Positions 33,111-36,145 of a DNA stretch of 36,145 nucleotides are shown here, piece by piece; the first letter of the stretch is position 1, and the number at the start of each line of letters is the position of its first letter. The stretch covers positions 1 through 36,145 of the forward strand of contig PNKF01000005.1 of the NCBI GenBank assembly GCA_013822285.1, in the 5' to 3' direction. The notes beneath the pieces were generated by a model that was not told the origin of the DNA, made no database searches, and was given only the letters and a program-made list of their open reading frames with translations. Both the position numbers and the translations under genes were made by a program. This DNA is from Gemmatimonas sp. (GTDB taxonomy: Bacteria > Gemmatimonadota > Gemmatimonadetes > Gemmatimonadales > Gemmatimonadaceae).

Positions 33111-35833
33111 TCTCTCGGGTCGGGAATCGCGCGGAAGGTCTCGCGCATCGCGGCAAACGCGGGTTTGCGCTCGGCGTACCAGCGCGGGGATTCCCAGGTC
33201 GACCAAGTCCAGGTGGGTGGCGTCGCGCCCACGGCGGGGAGCGCATCGCGGAGCACGGGCGTCGTGCCGCCGATGTCGAGCATGCGCACGGAGAACCGGA
33301 AGCCGTCCGTCGTGACATGCGCGGGATCGGTCCCGCGCACGCCGCTGAGCACCTGTCGCGATGAGGGGTCCGTCACGTGTAGCATGCCCCAGGGGATGCG
33401 CACTTCGATGATTCCGCTGGCGGAGTCGGCGAACCAATCGGCGAGAGTCGTTTCCGTCTGCCGCGCATGGCGCAGCAGGTTGCGCTCGTAGCGCTGCGCC
33501 TCGTACACGCGCCCATCGCGCCCGAAGGTCCGCCGGTTTGGCGTGACCCAGAGCGTATCGAATCGCCCATCGTCATTGCGCAGCGAGCGGAACGGCCGGT
33601 TGTACACCGACTGCACGACCGGCGGTTGACTGCCGAGAATGGGTGCGAAGCGATACAGGTTGTAGGGCGGGTCGACCAGCAGTCGCGCACGCGCTGGCCC
33701 CGCGAGGTCGAGCACGAACTCGAGCCCGGTCGCGCTCGCCCCCGCGCCCAACGGAAAACGATGGTCGCCTGCCGCAGCGTCATGTGTGTCGATACCGACG
33801 AGGATGCGCGTGCGGCTCCAGTCCACGGCGCCGACGTCGAGACGCAGGTACACGAACGCCTCGTCCTGCGTGACCCAGAGGGCGTCGATACGAGGCGCGG
33901 CGGGCACCGCCGCATTCGGCGAGGCCGCATCGGACGCGCGGCGCAACCATGGGTCGCGGCCGCTCCAGTCGTCCCGACGCCCGTCGATGACCATCGCCGA
34001 GTCGCGATGACCGGGACGCATCGCGATGAGGCCGTAGTGCTGCTCGGCGTCGAGCGTGTTCAACCACAGCCGATTCCGCTCGCTGGGCTGCTCGAAGTCG
34101 ATCACCAACCAGTTCTTCTTGAACCACTCATCGATGAGCGCGAAGATGCCGACGCCGGCCGCACCGCTCGCCGCGATGTCGCGCGTGAGGCGCGCATTGA
34201 TCGCCGCCTGGGCGCGTTCATCATGGCCGCCGTGATGCCAACCCTGCGGCTGCAGGTGTGCATTGCCACGCGAGCTTGGCACGCCGACTTCCGAGATGAC
34301 GACGGGAATCGTCCCGTGATACTCGACCAGCTCGCGCAGGTAGCCGAAGTAGTGGCTGGGCCCGTCGGGGCTCGACGCCTTGGCGTAGCCGCTGTCGAGC
34401 ACCATGAAGTCCGGATAGTACGGGTACGCGTGGAAGCTCGCGAAAAGCCCCGCCGCAAAGTGCGGCGTCGCCGACATCTTCGTCGCGTCCAGCGCGATGA
34501 CGTCGTTGTCGTATTCCTTCGACGCTTCGGGTGGGCGTTCGCGGCGGCGCCGGTGCCAGGCGGCTTCCTCCGCACGCGATGTCTCGGTGGGGTGCTGCAG
34601 GGGATCGAGCGTCGGCCAGTTCGTGTAGGCCATCGGCCGCTGCGTGTTCCACTGCGCCATCTCGTAGGCGATCATCGAGTCGGCCGCCGTCGCGAGCCAC
34701 ACATCCACCGCGTTGCCGCCCGCGATCTGCACATACCTCCCGCTGTACGCCGTCTGCCGCGGGTAGCGCCGGGCGAACGCCTGCACCGAGTACGGCTCCC
34801 ACTCCCGGCCGATGATGTAACCCAAGGTCCACGGCGAGACGTCGGCGAGGTACATGCCACCCGCGTGTCCGGGGCGATGCGGAATCGCCGCGCGACCATG
34901 CAGCAGATCCACCACCCGATGCATCTCGGCGAGGAATGCCGCGTTCCACGCGCGGTCGTCGTAGCGCTCTTCCTGCGGACCCGGCGGCAACTCCGTCCAC
35001 ACGCCGTGGAGGACCCAGATGGTCTGGTCCGGATGCGCGAGGTTCCACTGCCGCAGCGCGCGATAGAAATGCGGCGGGTGAATGGTGTAGACGCGCACCG
35101 CGTTGGCACCGAGATCGGCGAGGTCGCGGATCCACGCCTCGTAGCTGCCGTCGTCCGGCGGAAACTCCGCCGGATGTTTGCCCGGGAGCGCGGCGCCGAG
35201 GTTCACGGCCTTGATCCACATCGGACGCCAGCCGCCACGTCCGTCCGGCACCTCGAAGATGCGACGGCCGACGCGCGCGGCGATGACCGTCGTGGTCGGC
35301 CGCTGCCGCGCCGGCAGTGCCGTGCTGTCGACGGGCTCCGGGATGCGGCGGAGGTAGTCGCGCGCGGTGACGTTGCCGGGCTCCAGCGAATCGGCAAGCA
35401 CAAATGCGCGGTGCGCGCGCGTCAGCGCGCTGGCGCGGAAGCTGGCGATGCCAAGGCCCAGAGCGGCATCGACCGTGGGGCGGGGGAGCACGGCGAGCGC
35501 CGAGTCGAAGCGCGCGACGGCCAGCGGCAGGAGGTCACGGCGCAGCGCCACGTAGCCGAGTCCGGTCCAGCCGTCACCGGCCGCAGGGCAGGCCCGGACA
35601 CCGAGTCGAAACAGCGAGTCCGCGGCAGGCACGGCATTCGCTCGCCACTGCAGCCAGGCAGCCTCGATATGCGCGCCGGCTGTGGCGCTGTCGCAGCGAG
35701 CCGGAGGCGGGGCAGCTTGGGCGGAGAGCGTCGCGCGCGGCTCGAACGCCGCGACGACGAGCCAGAGGGCGAGCGACGTCCACCGCAGCCACCTCGCGCC
35801 AGACGGCGCGCGGTGCCGCGCACCGTCGCTCAC
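33107..35833 (-). CDS. Exported TPR, glycoside-hydrolase-like TIM barrel and CBM9-like protein
   Basis: The 908-residue protein starts with GTG inside GTGA of the response regulator stop and has a signal segment (RWTSLALWLVVAAFEPRATLSAQA). TPR-like helices fill about 48-165. A (beta/alpha)8 hydrolase-like domain spans about 205-600: RPMWIKAVNLGAALPG, ANAVRVYTIHPPHFYRAL, GYIIGREWEPY (E344/E346, candidate acid/base), FASFHAYPYYPDFM and IPVVISEVGVPSSRG (E515, candidate nucleophile), a clan GH-A layout. The C-terminal ~270 residues (MVIDGRRDDWSGRDPW, ALWVTQDEAFVYLRLDVG, IIEVRIPWGMLHVTDPSSRQ) look like a CBM9/DOMON-type sandwich. It likely acts on an envelope or extracellular glycan. No GH family can be assigned by eye. 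Confidence 0.75.
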   Translation of the reverse strand: MSDGARHRAPSGARWLRWTSLALWLVVAAFEPRATLSAQAAPPPARCDSATAGAHIEAAWLQWRANAVPAADSLFRLGVRACPAAGDGWTGLGYVALRRDLLPLAVARFDSALAVLPRPTVDAALGLGIASFRASALTRAHRAFVLADSLEPGNVTARDYLRRIPEPVDSTALPARQRPTTTVIAARVGRRIFEVPDGRGGWRPMWIKAVNLGAALPGKHPAEFPPDDGSYEAWIRDLADLGANAVRVYTIHPPHFYRALRQWNLAHPDQTIWVLHGVWTELPPGPQEERYDDRAWNAAFLAEMHRVVDLLHGRAAIPHRPGHAGGMYLADVSPWTLGYIIGREWEPYSVQAFARRYPRQTAYSGRYVQIAGGNAVDVWLATAADSMIAYEMAQWNTQRPMAYTNWPTLDPLQHPTETSRAEEAAWHRRRRERPPEASKEYDNDVIALDATKMSATPHFAAGLFASFHAYPYYPDFMVLDSGYAKASSPDGPSHYFGYLRELVEYHGTIPVVISEVGVPSSRGNAHLQPQGWHHGGHDERAQAAINARLTRDIAASGAAGVGIFALIDEWFKKNWLVIDFEQPSERNRLWLNTLDAEQHYGLIAMRPGHRDSAMVIDGRRDDWSGRDPWLRRASDAASPNAAVPAAPRIDALWVTQDEAFVYLRLDVGAVDWSRTRILVGIDTHDAAAGDHRFPLGAGASATGLEFVLDLAGPARARLLVDPPYNLYRFAPILGSQPPVVQSVYNRPFRSLRNDDGRFDTLWVTPNRRTFGRDGRVYEAQRYERNLLRHARQTETTLADWFADSASGIIEVRIPWGMLHVTDPSSRQVLSGVRGTDPAHVTTDGFRFSVRMLDIGGTTPVLRDALPAVGATPPTWTWSTWESPRWYAERKPAFAAMRETFRAIPDPRD

Positions 35834-36145
35834 CGTCCGAGCGCGACGAGCAGTTCGCCCGCGAGCGTCAGCGGGTCGAAGGGCTTGGTGAGGCAGGCCA
35901 GCGCCCCGACTTCGAGGGCGGTGTCGCGCTCGCCGCGCTGGGCGCGGGCCGTCAGGAAGACGACGGGAATCCCGGCCGTCTCGGGGTCAGACTTGAGCCG
36001 ACGGCAGGTCTCGTAGCCGTCGAGTTCTGGCATCATCGCGTCGAGGAGGATGGCATCGGGCTTCGCCTCCTTCACGCGCGCCAACAGGGCGACGCCGGAC
36101 GGCAGGACTTCGGCCTCGATGCTCGGTTCGAGCCCGAGGGCTAGC
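35830..36145 (-). CDS. Response regulator receiver protein, cut by the right edge
   Basis: The track starts at an internal TTG (36084), but the frame stays open to the window edge (LALGLEPSIEAEVLPSGVALLARVKEAKPD), so the N-terminus is missing. The receiver core is clear: DAILLDAMMPELDGYETCRRLKSDP contains the phospho-acceptor Asp, VVFLTARA the conserved Thr, and ACLTKPFDP the conserved Lys. It stops right after the last helix, so nothing follows the receiver; a preceding domain outside the window cannot be excluded. The stop overlaps the start of the hydrolase-like gene by GTGA, suggesting co-expression with it. Confidence 0.88.
   Translation of the reverse strand, partial: LALGLEPSIEAEVLPSGVALLARVKEAKPDAILLDAMMPELDGYETCRRLKSDPETAGIPVVFLTARAQRGERDTALEVGALACLTKPFDPLTLAGELLVALGR

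Noticed and set aside
33467-36016. 849-aa plus-strand ORF opposite the hydrolase-like gene
   Set aside because: Antisense shadow with a biased Arg/Val/His composition. The minus strand carries coherent domains and a receiver protein.
1-36145. tRNA, rRNA, CRISPR arrays, insertion sequences, prophage genes
   Set aside because: Reading both strands by eye, I saw no cloverleaf, regularly spaced repeat array, transposase, integrase or phage-like gene. A tRNAscan or covariance search would be decisive and was not available.

Overview
The window is high-GC bacterial chromosome, packed on both strands. It has 27 supported protein-coding genes (two cut by the window edges), no gap above about 180 bp, and no rRNA, tRNA, CRISPR array or insertion sequence that I could see. 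The repertoire (TamA/TamB, a DUF481 porin-like protein, a YaiO-type barrel, lipoproteins, LVIVD/Ig-like secreted beta-propellers, DUF2911, M19 dipeptidase) is that of a diderm. The mix recalls Gemmatimonadota, possibly a relative of phototrophic Gemmatimonas. That placement is inference from gene content, not a phylogeny.

Layout. 1-2.35 kb: tail of a probable zinc metalloprotease, converging on a minus-strand hemN-bchJ-like pair (anaerobic heme enzyme plus a V4R tetrapyrrole-type protein). 2.5-6.6 kb: kefF-kefC-type potassium efflux pair, then an orphan GAF-PAS histidine kinase ending in a strong hairpin. 6.6-14.6 kb: DUF481 outer-membrane protein, a DinB/DUF1569 protein, and the large abutting tamA-tamB pair. 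14.6-20.4 kb: a lipoprotein, hrpB helicase, lspA coupled to a Tat-exported DsrE-like protein, and an FAD amine-oxidase/phytoene-desaturase-like flavoprotein. 20.4-24.2 kb: a methyltransferase, a divergent TrpF-like barrel, an ArsR-methyltransferase fusion with a perfect dyad over its own start codon, and ahcY. 24.2-28.1 kb: two translationally coupled secreted beta-propeller proteins and a DUF2892 membrane protein. 28.1-30.4 kb: M19 dipeptidase converging on a MerR-B12 regulator with the CarH photoreceptor signature. 30.4-36.1 kb: a small hypothetical, DUF2911 plus a TPR/beta-barrel protein, and a TPR/glycoside-hydrolase-like secreted protein coupled to a response regulator cut by the right edge.

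How the genes may work together. The clearest functional unit is the SAM cycle: AhcY removes S-adenosylhomocysteine, and the adjacent ArsR-methyltransferase fusion is a plausible SAH/SAM-sensing autoregulator. The second theme is tetrapyrrole and light: HemN with a BchJ-like protein, and about 28 kb away a regulator carrying the Wx9EH and axial-histidine features of adenosylcobalamin photoreceptors. The third is envelope biogenesis (TamA/TamB, LspA, outer-membrane barrels). Two features of gene expression recur. Several downstream genes in same-strand pairs overlap the previous stop by NTGA (often GTG starts). Several first genes have a -10-like TAnnnT box only 6-8 nt before the start codon, suggesting leaderless mRNAs.
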